DNA from: JBBTCJ01 sp038043285
GTDB taxonomy: Bacteria > Planctomycetota > Phycisphaerae > UBA1845
Length of the DNA: 8,733 nucleotides
Reading direction: 5' to 3'
Assembly: GCA_038043285.1 (NCBI GenBank)
Contig: JBBTCJ010000179.1
Coordinates: 1-8,733, forward strand
Under the pieces are notes generated by a model. It did not search any database and was not told where the DNA came from. It saw only the letters and a list, made by a program, of their open reading frames with translations. A program made the translations under genes and the position numbers. This document shows positions 1 through 6,172 of the stretch, one piece after another. Each line of letters begins with the position of its first letter. Positions within the stretch are counted from its first letter, which is position 1.

Positions 1-186
1 ACCAGCCCGGATGATGCTGATACACGCTAAACACGTACAACGCAAAGGATGGGCCGCCCGGCCGTGCCCGCGGCTACGCCGTTTGGGGGATTCATGCCCA
101 AGGGGATTTCGCCCATCGACAAGCGAAGCGAGCACCGGCGCCGGAAGGGAATGGCTACGATTTGCGCGGAAGGAGCAATACCACAA

Positions 187-234
187 AAAGAAAAATAACC
201 AAACGAGTTCATTGAGCCGATGCGTCCCGTCGGC
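187..234 (-). terminator. possible weak terminator behind the response-regulator gene
   Basis: Read on the minus strand just past the stop codon, a 5-bp stem (GCCGA/TCGGC, loop 9 nt, 216-234) is followed about 15 nt later by a T-rich run (200-185, seen on the plus strand as A-rich sequence). The stem is short and the gap to the T-tract is longer than in a canonical intrinsic terminator, so this is only a candidate. The remaining bases 1-186 show no convincing gene on either strand. Confidence 0.22.
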
Positions 235-237
235 GAA

Positions 238-855
238 TTACAGCCCCGACAGCAGTTCGGAGACTTGAAGTCCCAAGGCGTTGCTGATGCGTGCCAACGC
301 CCAGACGCTGGCCGCATTCTTGCCCAGTTCCACCTGCGAAAGCTGCGAGGTCGTCAGGTCGGTGCGGTCCGAGAGTTGTCGCAGGGTCAGGTTCTGCGAA
401 AGTCGATGACTGCGAATCCGCTGGCCGATGAGGCGGTTCAATTCCGTTTCGTCGGTGTAGATGATCCCCATCCGCAGGCAGGCGCGGTCCACCGAGGCTA
501 CCAGTTCCTCCTGCTTGAACGGCTTGGCGATGTAGTCGCAACTGCCGTGACGCATGGTCTCGGTGGCGCTGTCGAGGTCGGGGTAAGCGGTCATGACGAT
601 GCAGCTCATCCGCTCGTCGATTTTCTTGAGCTTCTCGACGACCTCGACGCCGTCCATGGCCGGCATGCGCAGGTCGATCAGCGCTACTTGGAAGGATTCC
701 TTTTCCGCGGCCGCGACGGCCTCTTCGGGATCGGTGAACGTTCGTGGTCCGAACCCGTGGTCCTCCAGCAGCAGCCCCACGGTCTTGCAGATCGACGGAT
801 CGTCGTCGATGACCAGCACCTTGATGTGATGTCTTACGCCCATGATCCGCTCCAT
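238..855 (-). CDS. response regulator, receiver domain fused to XRE/Cro-type helix-turn-helix
   Basis: This 205-aa protein is predicted to be the cytoplasmic output partner of a sensor kinase and to act as a DNA-binding transcription regulator switched by aspartate phosphorylation. Residues about 11-128 form a receiver: acidic pocket D17/D18/D19, phosphoacceptor D61 in the motif LIDLRMPAMDG, T89, Y108 and K111 followed by PF. Residues about 145-203 form an HTH_3/XRE domain (RIRSHRLSQNLTLRQLSDRT, then SQLSQVELGK). XRE output domains are uncommon among response regulators, where OmpR, NarL, NtrC or Fis-type domains are usual. Two starts are plausible. ATG at 855 has AAAGG six bases upstream; ATG at 843 (residue 5) has GGAG six bases upstream. 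The longer form is given. The gene is divergent from the histidine kinase at 1546, which is the likely cognate partner by proximity. The family assignment is firm; target genes are unknown. Confidence 0.93.
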   Translation of the reverse strand: MERIMGVRHHIKVLVIDDDPSICKTVGLLLEDHGFGPRTFTDPEEAVAAAEKESFQVALIDLRMPAMDGVEVVEKLKKIDERMSCIVMTAYPDLDSATETMRHGSCDYIAKPFKQEELVASVDRACLRMGIIYTDETELNRLIGQRIRSHRLSQNLTLRQLSDRTDLTTSQLSQVELGKNAASVWALARISNALGLQVSELLSGL

Positions 856-908
856 CTAAAGCCTTTCGTTTCTTCCGGGTCGCCCGCGTTCCGGGGCGGA
901 CACCGCTT

Positions 909-956
909 GCAAAGTCTGTCTAAAGTTTGCCCCTCTAATGCGAGAATCTTCGCATT
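909..956. promoter_or_regulatory. candidate operator: two inverted repeats upstream of the regulator gene
   Basis: A perfect 7-bp inverted repeat AATGCGA / TCGCATT with a 6-nt centre lies at 937-956. Beside it, at 909-930, is an imperfect one with GCAAA / TTTGC ends. They sit 54-101 bp upstream of the regulator ATG at 855. XRE-type proteins typically bind such short dyads as dimers, so autoregulation by the neighbouring receiver-XRE protein is a reasonable inference. The 937-956 element could equally be a hairpin in a leader RNA. Confidence 0.35.
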
Positions 957-1311
957 GTCGATTCATTTTCGCCACCCGCCACGTCACAACCGCCGCGTTT
1001 TCCGGCAAGGTTGGACCGAACGCCCCAACGCAATGAACCACCCCAAAGTGAGCGAGGGTAAGGCATCCTCGGCCAACACTGGCACCGCCAAGTCCCTGGC
1101 CTCCGGCGGTGATGCGGCTTTTGGCGCTCGTCGGGATCGTACGCCGGACAACCGATGATAGTGTACCACTGGACGACTTTCCAGCCACAACCGACAAAAG
1201 AAAAGTTTTTATAAGCGAGACACGGTATCCGGAACGTCGAATCTGAGGTTCTCGATTTACCCAATTTCCCATGATGTTCTGCCGCGGGGCGGGATCTGGG
1301 GATCATGGACC

Positions 1312-1331
1312 GCGAATTCGCAGGTCGACCT
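1312..1331. repeat. two abutting perfect 10-bp palindromes
   Basis: GCGAATTCGC (1312-1321) is directly followed by AGGTCGACCT (1322-1331); each is a perfect palindrome. They lie about 215 bp upstream of the histidine-kinase start. Function is unknown. They could be protein-binding sites for kinase expression, or chance occurrences in GC-rich DNA. Confidence 0.4.
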
Positions 1332-1545
1332 CCAGCGGCTGCGGAGTGCACCGCGGTTTGGGAACTGGGACGGAGCGCTCGCCACTCCGGTCGCGGTTTG
1401 GGGTACACTGGCGCCCGTTCGGTCTTCGAGCACCGAGCCGCGGGCATGGTCATCCCCTGGTGCGACGGGCGCCCGCGCATCCTGACGTCGGTCCGCGGGT
1501 CGGTTGTCGCCGCGACGCTGAGTCGGGGCGTCGCACTACGATCCC

Positions 1546-3096
1546 ATGCCGCGACAAAGCTGGGTCCAAGTCTCCTTGGCGCGGAAAATCAGCCTGCTGT
1601 TCGGAACCGCGGTTCTGTTGACGATCGCGGCCACGCTGGCGTTCCCCTGGCTGCAAATGACCGCGCTGAACGAGCAGTCGTTGCTTTGGCAGGCCAAGCT
1701 GCTGGCGGCAACGGCGTTCCAGACGGTGGACCTTCGTGAATCGGATTGGACCGGACTGCAAACGCAATTGGATCTTCGTTGGCCGGTCCTGGCGCGCGGG
1801 TTGGGACTTCCGGACCGTCAGGCTCCCCGGCTCGTGGCCGTCGGCAGCCAAGGTCCGGGGTTCCAGCGCGAGGCGATCGAACGACTGAGCCAGAACCCCG
1901 AGCAACGCTACTACTGGCGAGTGCAGAGCGAAGCCGGGCGCTGTCGGTTCGCGCTGGCCGTCCGCGGCAGCGAGGCGGATGCCCACCCGGACGCGCTGCT
2001 CGGGATCATCGACGTTCAGATTCCGATCCCGCGCGGTTCGGACCTGTGGAACGTGGTGATTACGGTTCTGGCCGGGGCGAGCGGGGCGGTGCTGGCGATC
2101 ATTGTTTTTTACGTCGTGACGCAGCGGTTGGTGTTGACGCCGGTGGCCCGACTTCGCCTGGCGGCCGAACAGGTCACTACGGGCGACGCGGGGGTGCGCG
2201 CGGCCATCGCCACGGGCGACGAGCTGCAGGATCTCTCTGAGGCGTTTAACAACATGCTGGACCGCCTGCGGTCCGCCCAGGAGGAGCAGCAACGGATCAA
2301 CCGCTCGCTGGACGTCAAGCTCGGTGAACTGGCGGAGACCAACGTCGCGCTGTACGAGTCGAACCGGCTGAAGAGCGAGTTCCTCACCAACGTGAGCCAC
2401 GAGTTGCGCACGCCGCTGGTGTCGATCATCGGGTTTGCGGAGCTTTTGCGCGATGCGTCGGGCAATTCGGAGATCGATGCGCATCGGCTCGCTCGATATG
2501 TCCATAATATTTTGACCAGCGGAAGAAGCCTTCTGGAAATCATCAACGACTTGTTGGACTTGGCCAAGATCGAAGCCGGGCGAATGGAACTTCACCTGTC
2601 CGACTTTTCCGTGGCCGAGCTGTGTCGCGACCTGGTGGATTTCATCCGGCCGCTCGCCGACAAGCGGAATCAGGTTGTCGAGACCAGGGTCGCGGAGGGT
2701 CTGCCGCTGCTGCACGGCGATTCGGGGAAACTCAAGCAGATTCTTTACAACCTGCTGAGCAATGCGGTGAAGTTCACGCCTCCCGGCGGAATCATTCGCC
2801 TGGACGCCGATCCTACGGACAACGGGCGAATTCGCGTCGCGGTCACGGACACCGGTCCGGGGATCGCCCCGGACCAGCACGCCGCCATCTTCGAGAAGTT
2901 CCACCAGGTGGATGCGTCGCGTACGCGCGAGCATCAGGGGACCGGACTGGGACTGGCCATCACCCGGGAATTGGTGCACGTGCTCGGCGGGGCGATCCGC
3001 GTAGAGAGCGAGTTGGGGAAGGGGGCGGCGTTCATCGTGACGCTTCCCCTTCGAACCGAAGGCGCAGCCCCGCGCTCACTGGTCCGACTGACGTGA
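1546..3096 (+). CDS. membrane sensor histidine kinase (HAMP, HisKA, HATPase_c)
   Basis: This 516-aa inner-membrane kinase senses an unknown signal and phosphorylates a response regulator, most likely the receiver-XRE protein encoded divergently at 238-855. Membrane segment 1 is about residues 16-38 and segment 2 about 168-191, enclosing a periplasmic region of about 130 residues. A HAMP linker follows at about 190-243 and a helical stretch at 244-272. The HisKA H-box is FLTNVSHELRTPL with H285. The ATPase domain has N-box N402/N406 (NLLSNAVKF), G1 box DTGPGI (435-440), an F-box around F449/F452 and G2 box GTGLGL (465-470). No receiver or HPt is attached, so it is a classical kinase. The periplasmic part (about 105-160, from QREAIERLSQNPEQRYYWRV onward) resembles Tll0287-like/DUF3365 sensors but has no CxxCH. 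The ATG at 1546 is the only in-frame start after the stop codon at 1519; its ribosome site is weak. The kinase call is firm; the sensor-domain call is tentative. Confidence 0.95.
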   Translation: MPRQSWVQVSLARKISLLFGTAVLLTIAATLAFPWLQMTALNEQSLLWQAKLLAATAFQTVDLRESDWTGLQTQLDLRWPVLARGLGLPDRQAPRLVAVGSQGPGFQREAIERLSQNPEQRYYWRVQSEAGRCRFALAVRGSEADAHPDALLGIIDVQIPIPRGSDLWNVVITVLAGASGAVLAIIVFYVVTQRLVLTPVARLRLAAEQVTTGDAGVRAAIATGDELQDLSEAFNNMLDRLRSAQEEQQRINRSLDVKLGELAETNVALYESNRLKSEFLTNVSHELRTPLVSIIGFAELLRDASGNSEIDAHRLARYVHNILTSGRSLLEIINDLLDLAKIEAGRMELHLSDFSVAELCRDLVDFIRPLADKRNQVVETRVAEGLPLLHGDSGKLKQILYNLLSNAVKFTPPGGIIRLDADPTDNGRIRVAVTDTGPGIAPDQHAAIFEKFHQVDASRTREHQGTGLGLAITRELVHVLGGAIRVESELGKGAAFIVTLPLRTEGAAPRSLVRLT

Positions 3097-3127
3097 GCGC
3101 GGCGGCGAGGGGCGTGTGAGGAGGGTC

Positions 3128-3154
3128 ATGGAACCGTTGATCCGCGACGCCTAA
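3128..3154 (+). CDS. possible 8-codon micro-ORF with strong ribosome site
   Basis: ATG at 3128 is preceded by AGGAGG (3119-3124), the full Shine-Dalgarno consensus, at a short 3-nt spacing. The frame reads MEPLIRDA and stops with TAA. It lies 31 bases after the kinase stop codon. It could be a leader peptide or a translated microprotein. The AGGAGG could also be a chance purine run, and 3 nt is closer than optimal. Nothing in the peptide suggests an attenuator (no run of one amino acid). Confidence 0.2.
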   Translation: MEPLIRDA

Positions 3155-3165
3155 GATTGTATGGT
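3137..3165 (+). promoter_or_regulatory. possible sigma70-type promoter downstream of the kinase gene
   Basis: TTGATC (3137-3142, 4 of 6 consensus) and TATGGT (3160-3165, 4 of 6) are separated by exactly 17 bp. It would start transcription near 3172, giving clpX a leader of roughly 410 nt. It overlaps the micro-ORF. A match of this quality can arise by chance in several kilobases. Confidence 0.22.
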
Positions 3166-3573
3166 CCGCGCCGCCGGGGCGATTCGTTGCGGTGGTGTCG
3201 ATAGGGCACTACGATGGTTGTTCGTGAAGGGAGACGGCGTTGCTTCGGCCGTCAGCGCCTCCGAGTTGCAGCCGGAGGCTTCTGCGGCGTGGCCGTGGTT
3301 CGACGCTCTGCTTTGCGTGGTGCGGCTGGGAGTCGCGGCGGCGGGTTCGCGCTGGACGACCTTTGTCGCCGGCATGCGCGCGGCATCCCGACCACGGACG
3401 AGTACGCGGCGATCAAGACCCGCATGGTCGGGGCTGCCGGGGCTGTTTGCCCGCCGACGATGGGAGGCAGGAAAGGCGAAGTGCTTCAGGGTCGGCGAAA
3501 AAAGTGACGATATCCTCGCGCCGGGGCAAGTTTGGCGCAGAGGATCTTCCCTGCGGTCCGGCGCGGTGAACTC

Positions 3574-3578
3574 AGGAG
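3574..3578 (+). promoter_or_regulatory. clpX ribosome binding site
   Basis: AGGAG lies six bases before the ATG at 3585. It fixes this codon as the clpX start, which also gives the normal short N-terminal extension ahead of the zinc-binding domain. Confidence 0.75.
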
Positions 3579-3584
3579 CGGTCC

Positions 3585-4871
3585 ATGGCGAGTACTCGTG
3601 GAGGCACGGACGGAACGAAGTCCCGACGCGGAGGGACGTGCAGCTTCTGCGGGAAGGGGCACCGTGAAGCCGGCCCGATGGTGGAAGGGCCGCGCGACGT
3701 CTACATCTGCAAGTCGTGCGTGGAGCTGTGCCACAACATCATCAAACAGGAGACGCGGCGGGCGACGGGCGGGAAGACGGCCGTCCGGCAGATTCCCGCG
3801 CCGCGCGAAATCCACGAGTTCCTCAATCAGTACGCCATCGGGCAAGACCGCGCGAAGCGGATTCTGTCGGTCGCGGTCCACAATCACTACAAGCGGTTGC
3901 AGCACGTGGACACGGGCGGAAGTGACGAGGTGGAGATCGACAAGTCCAACGTGCTGGTGCTGGGTCCGACGGGGTGCGGCAAGACCCTGCTGGCGCGGAC
4001 CTTGGCGCGGGTGCTGAACGTTCCCTTCGCCATCGCGGACGCAACGACGCTGACGGAGGCGGGCTACGTCGGCGAAGACGTCGAGAACATCCTGTTGCGG
4101 TTGTTGCAGAGCGCGGATTTCGACCTGGAGCTTGCCCAACGAGGAATCGTTTACATCGACGAGATTGACAAGATCGGGAAGACGTCGCACAACGTCAGCA
4201 TCACCCGCGACGTGTCCGGCGAGGGCGTGCAGCAGAGTCTGCTGAAGATGCTCGAGGGGACGGTCTCCAACGTTCCTCCGCAGGGCGGTCGGAAACACCC
4301 CGAGCAACAGTACATCCAAATGGACACGACGCACATCCTGTTCATTGTGGGGGGCACGTTCACCGGGTTGACCGACATCATTCGGCGACGCCTGGGACAA
4401 AGCCGCATCGGTTTTTCCAACGAGGGCGTTTCCCGCTGCCCGGTCAAGGAAGAGGGCGAGATGCTGGCGCAGGTGACGCCGGAGGATCTCGTGGAGTACG
4501 GCATGATTCCGGAGCTGATCGGCCGGTTGCCGGTCACCGCCTCGCTGGAGCCGATGGACGTGGAGACGCTGGTGCGGGTTCTGACGGAGCCGAAGAACGC
4601 GATGGTTCGGCAGTACCAGAAGCTTTTCGAGTACGAGCACTGCGCGCTGGAGTTCGAGGAGGACGCGCTGCGGGCGATTGCCGAGAAGGCGCTGAAGCGC
4701 GAAACCGGCGCTCGAGCTCTTCGTTCGGTCATGGAAGAGCTGATGCTCGAACCGATGTACGAACTGCCCGATAACGTTGAGCACGGCAAGAAATTGGTGA
4801 CCCGGGCGGTTGTCGAGGGCCTCGTTCCCCTGGTGATCCCCAAGTCGCGGCGGCGGCGTGAGTCCGCATAA
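3585..4871 (+). CDS. clpX: ATP-dependent Clp protease ATP-binding subunit ClpX
   Basis: This 428-aa cytoplasmic AAA+ unfoldase forms hexamers that recognise tagged or folded substrates, unfold them with ATP and feed them to the ClpP peptidase. Length and motif order match the family. The N-terminal zinc-binding domain has C19/C22 and C42/C45. The AAA+ core has Walker A GPTGCGKT (127-134), the pore-1 loop in GYVGED (160-165), Walker B VYIDEID (189-195), the RKH pore loop (R236-H238), the arginine finger in GRLP (R314) and sensor II in ETGARALRS (R377). The IGF tripeptide (275-277), the ClpP-docking loop, is intact, so this ClpX should be able to work with a ClpP encoded elsewhere. ATG 3585 has a good AGGAG site. 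In many bacteria clpX follows tig and clpP; here it stands alone between a kinase gene and a small zinc-ribbon gene. The codons look like those of the neighbours, with no sign of transfer. Confidence 0.98.
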   Translation: MASTRGGTDGTKSRRGGTCSFCGKGHREAGPMVEGPRDVYICKSCVELCHNIIKQETRRATGGKTAVRQIPAPREIHEFLNQYAIGQDRAKRILSVAVHNHYKRLQHVDTGGSDEVEIDKSNVLVLGPTGCGKTLLARTLARVLNVPFAIADATTLTEAGYVGEDVENILLRLLQSADFDLELAQRGIVYIDEIDKIGKTSHNVSITRDVSGEGVQQSLLKMLEGTVSNVPPQGGRKHPEQQYIQMDTTHILFIVGGTFTGLTDIIRRRLGQSRIGFSNEGVSRCPVKEEGEMLAQVTPEDLVEYGMIPELIGRLPVTASLEPMDVETLVRVLTEPKNAMVRQYQKLFEYEHCALEFEEDALRAIAEKALKRETGARALRSVMEELMLEPMYELPDNVEHGKKLVTRAVVEGLVPLVIPKSRRRRESA

Positions 4872-4957
4872 AACGTCGGTCTGCGGGCGGGGGCGCGCTG
4901 CGGCTGGACGACGGAACACACATTTTCTCGCGGGGATATCCGACACTATACGCAGCG

Positions 4958-4982
4958 GCGCGCCGTTGCCGGCAAGGCGCGC
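4958..4982 (+). terminator. GC-rich stem-loop downstream of clpX
   Basis: GCGCGCC (4958-4964) pairs perfectly with GGCGCGC (4976-4982) around an 11-nt loop that itself contains the palindrome TTGCCGGCAA. It lies about 90 nt after the clpX stop. No T-tract follows, so it is at best a Rho-assisted terminator or a 3'-end stabiliser of clpX mRNA. Confidence 0.35.
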
Positions 4983-5005
4983 AGCCCAGAGGTCGTGTCC
5001 AAGAG

Positions 5006-5024
5006 CAAGGCTCACGCCTTGTTT
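5006..5024 (+). terminator. stem-loop with short T-run, 17 nt before the zinc-ribbon gene
   Basis: CAAGGC-TCAC-GCCTTG (5006-5021) makes a 6-bp stem with a tetraloop, extendable by A-U and G-U pairs, followed by TTT. An alternative hairpin GCTCA (5010-5014) / TGAGC (5024-5028) is mutually exclusive with it. It may end clpX transcription or, because it sits just upstream of the ATG at 5042, modulate read-through into that gene. Confidence 0.35.
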
Positions 5025-5041
5025 GAGCGTGCGAGACGCCT

Positions 5042-5233
5042 ATGAGCGATGGAACTTTCTGCATTGTCTGCCCTCGGCTTCACTGTCGCGCCGTCCTGCG
5101 CGTGCCCATGTCGGTCCGCGGAAAGCGGGTCCGTTGCAGTGAATGCAAGACCGCTTTCCTGGTTCCCGAACCGACCAGGGCATCTTTGAACGCGGGCGCG
5201 CAGGACAGTTCGGCGGATCGCAAAGATGACTGA
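5042..5233 (+). CDS. small zinc-ribbon protein (63 aa)
   Basis: A 63-residue protein that is almost entirely a one-domain zinc ribbon. C10-x4-C15, the segment LRVPMSVRGKRVRCSECKTAF and C32-x2-C35 follow the pattern CPx(n)C ... LRVP...GKRVRC..C...F, seen in many planctomycete proteins (MJ0042-like or FmdB-like ribbons), where it often precedes a membrane or kinase domain. Here it ends shortly after the ribbon with an acidic, polar tail (SSADRKDD). Zinc binding is an inference from the four cysteines; no enzymatic function is suggested. The ribosome site is weak, so translation could depend on upstream coupling. The gene is downstream of clpX on the same strand, 170 nt away, and convergent with another zinc-ribbon gene whose stop is 23 nt from its own. 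Confidence 0.72.
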   Translation: MSDGTFCIVCPRLHCRAVLRVPMSVRGKRVRCSECKTAFLVPEPTRASLNAGAQDSSADRKDD

Positions 5234-5240
5234 TCCGCCG
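5211..5240. terminator. 9-bp stem-loop shared by two convergent zinc-ribbon genes
   Basis: CGGCGGATC (5211-5219) and GATCCGCCG (5232-5240) pair perfectly around a 12-nt loop that contains the start of the plus-strand stop codon. A second hairpin, CGCGG-TTT-CCGCG (5239-5251), overlaps its end. Placed exactly between converging stop codons (5233 and 5257), it would act in both directions. Neither side has a T-tract, so termination may be partial or Rho-dependent. Confidence 0.5.
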
Positions 5241-5256
5241 CGGTTTCCGCGTGGAT

Positions 5257-5844
5257 TCAGGACGTAAGCAAAGGGAAGAGGAACAGCAGCAAATACCCGC
5301 CGCAGACGGCCAGCGCGACGATCGCGGACCGGCGGCGGTGACGCACGCGCAGTCCGATCAATCCACACACGCCCGCAGCGAGCCAAGCCGCCAACACCGC
5401 CAACTGCATGGTACAGAACGCGACCAGCCAGACGGGGATGGCCCCGCCGCGCTCGGCGACAAAGGCGTTGAACGCGGTCCATTGGGCCTTCACGTCGCCG
5501 CTGGAACGTTCAAACTCGCGCATGAAATCTTGTAATTCGACGGCGTGCCTGGAGGCGATGGCCGCTGAGGCGAACTGTAGAAAAACCAGAACGCACGCCA
5601 GCACCAACGCGGCAACGGCGGGGCCGTTTCGTGAGGGAGGCGGAAGGGGGTGGGGAGGCGGCGCGGCGCCCGAATGTTCCACGAAGGGCCTGGCCACGGG
5701 CAAGACCGGGGACTCGAAAACGGTCGACGCCGCGGGAGCGGTCACCGTCTTGTGGCAATAGGGGCAACCCACCACCTGCATGGCCAGCGGGTCGTCCACT
5801 TCCAGCGGTTGTCCGCAGGCGGGGCATTGAAAGCGAATGGTCAT
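5257..5844 (-). CDS. zinc-ribbon membrane protein, three predicted TM segments (195 aa)
   Basis: Starting at ATG 5844 the protein opens directly with a zinc ribbon: C7-x2-C10 (CPACGQPLEV) and C27-x2-C30 (CPYCHKTV). A proline-rich linker follows (about 60-72, APPPHPLPPP), then TM1 about 76-98, a soluble loop of about 38 residues that is partly charged and helical (ELQDFMREFERSSGDVKAQW), TM2 about 138-164 and TM3 about 173-192. The open frame extends upstream to 5979, but the extra 45 residues are arginine-rich, and the start at the ribbon fits related planctomycete-style proteins. The layout (N-terminal ribbon, hydrophobic C-terminal half) suggests an inner-membrane protein with a cytosolic zinc-binding head. 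Its role is unknown and I name no family for the membrane part. The gene is convergent with the small zinc-ribbon gene. Confidence 0.8.
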   Translation of the reverse strand: MTIRFQCPACGQPLEVDDPLAMQVVGCPYCHKTVTAPAASTVFESPVLPVARPFVEHSGAAPPPHPLPPPSRNGPAVAALVLACVLVFLQFASAAIASRHAVELQDFMREFERSSGDVKAQWTAFNAFVAERGGAIPVWLVAFCTMQLAVLAAWLAAGVCGLIGLRVRHRRRSAIVALAVCGGYLLLFLFPLLTS

Positions 5845-6172
5845 CGGGCCGGATCGTACCGGGTTTCGTGACCGGGCGTCAACGGCGCGGCGATGGCGTA
5901 GGCGGCCGCGGGAAGTAGAGCGATCCGGCGTCGCGACGCCGCTGACAACGTTGCCGAGCACGAGTTCAGCAAGTCTCACGCGGACGGCGCGCAGGATTCT
6001 AGCCCCATGAGGCGCCTGGCTCGGCGCAGGCGGGGGCGGGGCCGCTCAAGCGCACGAAAGACTGCGACCGATACTCCTGCCAGGTGCGGAGCGTCGAAGC
6101 TCGCACGGGCGCCGCCGGTTTTGCGGGCGCTCTTCTGACGGTCCACGCGCAGGGAAACAGGGAGCGACGATC
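5845..6172. other. 328-base divergent intergenic region
   Basis: This region lies between the starts of the zinc-ribbon membrane gene (minus) and the 67-aa gene (plus). It contains a 16-bp perfect palindrome (5926-5941) with a -35-like hexamer beside it. At the right end is the ribosome site GGGAG (6160-6164) for the plus gene. A minus-strand open frame at 5999-6214 has no ribosome site or family resemblance and overlaps the plus gene, so I do not call it. Confidence 0.5.
5926..5948 (-). promoter_or_regulatory. 16-bp perfect palindrome beside a -35-like hexamer
   Basis: CGGCGTCGCGACGCCG (5926-5941) is a perfect palindrome. One base upstream on the minus strand is TTGTCA (5948-5943, 5 of 6 consensus for -35). 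The palindrome would then fill the 17-bp spacer of a promoter for the zinc-ribbon membrane gene, the classic place for a repressor site. The matching -10 (GATCGC) is poor, so the promoter part is uncertain, while the palindrome is directly seen. Confidence 0.35.

Larger units (their letters stand above)
856..1545. other. 690-base gene-free region between divergent regulator and kinase
   Basis: No ORF here has a credible protein sequence. The open frames on both strands are arginine/serine-rich and lack ribosome sites or family motifs. The stretch holds several inverted repeats: GCAAA...TTTGC (909-930), AATGCGA-N6-TCGCATT (937-956), CTGGA-N6-TCCAG (1169-1184), and two abutting 10-bp palindromes GCGAATTCGC and AGGTCGACCT (1312-1331). 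It must contain the promoters for the two divergent genes, but I find no clear -35/-10 pair. Its length is larger than a simple divergent promoter needs, so a small RNA or a decayed gene is possible but unsupported. Confidence 0.6.
3097..3584. other. 488-base gap between kinase gene and clpX
   Basis: Open frames here (for example one beginning at 3161 and one at 3214 on the plus strand) are arginine/glycine/alanine-rich, lack ribosome sites and match no family I recognise; one runs into clpX in another frame. The gap holds an 8-codon micro-ORF at 3128, a promoter-like pair at 3137-3165, and a 7-bp stem (GCCTCCG 3257-3263 / CGGAGGC 3273-3279, 9-nt loop) followed by TTCT that might end the kinase transcript. 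The A-run GAAAAAA near 3499 lies about 80 bp upstream of clpX, where its promoter could be, but no clear hexamers are visible. Confidence 0.5.

Noticed and set aside
220..1158. 312-aa plus-strand frame
   Set aside because: Mostly antisense of the response regulator, whose own frame is unambiguous.
856..1480. Two overlapping minus-strand frames (856-1272 and 935-1480) in the divergent gap
   Set aside because: No ribosome site, no recognisable domain, and arginine/serine/proline-biased composition. They overlap each other in different frames.
1450..2979. 509-aa minus-strand open frame opposite the histidine kinase
   Set aside because: Arginine/glutamine-rich antisense shadow typical of high-GC genes; the plus frame has every kinase motif.
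3161..3667. Plus-strand frames in the gap before clpX (3161-3667, 3214-3507, 3240-3569)
   Set aside because: Biased Arg/Gly/Ala composition, no ribosome site; the longest runs into clpX out of frame.
3486..5015. 509-aa minus-strand open frame opposite clpX
   Set aside because: Antisense shadow of clpX; composition is biased and there are no family motifs.
5845..5979. 45-residue N-terminal extension of the zinc-ribbon membrane protein
   Set aside because: Arginine-rich, and it includes the 16-bp palindrome; the ATG at 5844 starts exactly at the ribbon as expected.
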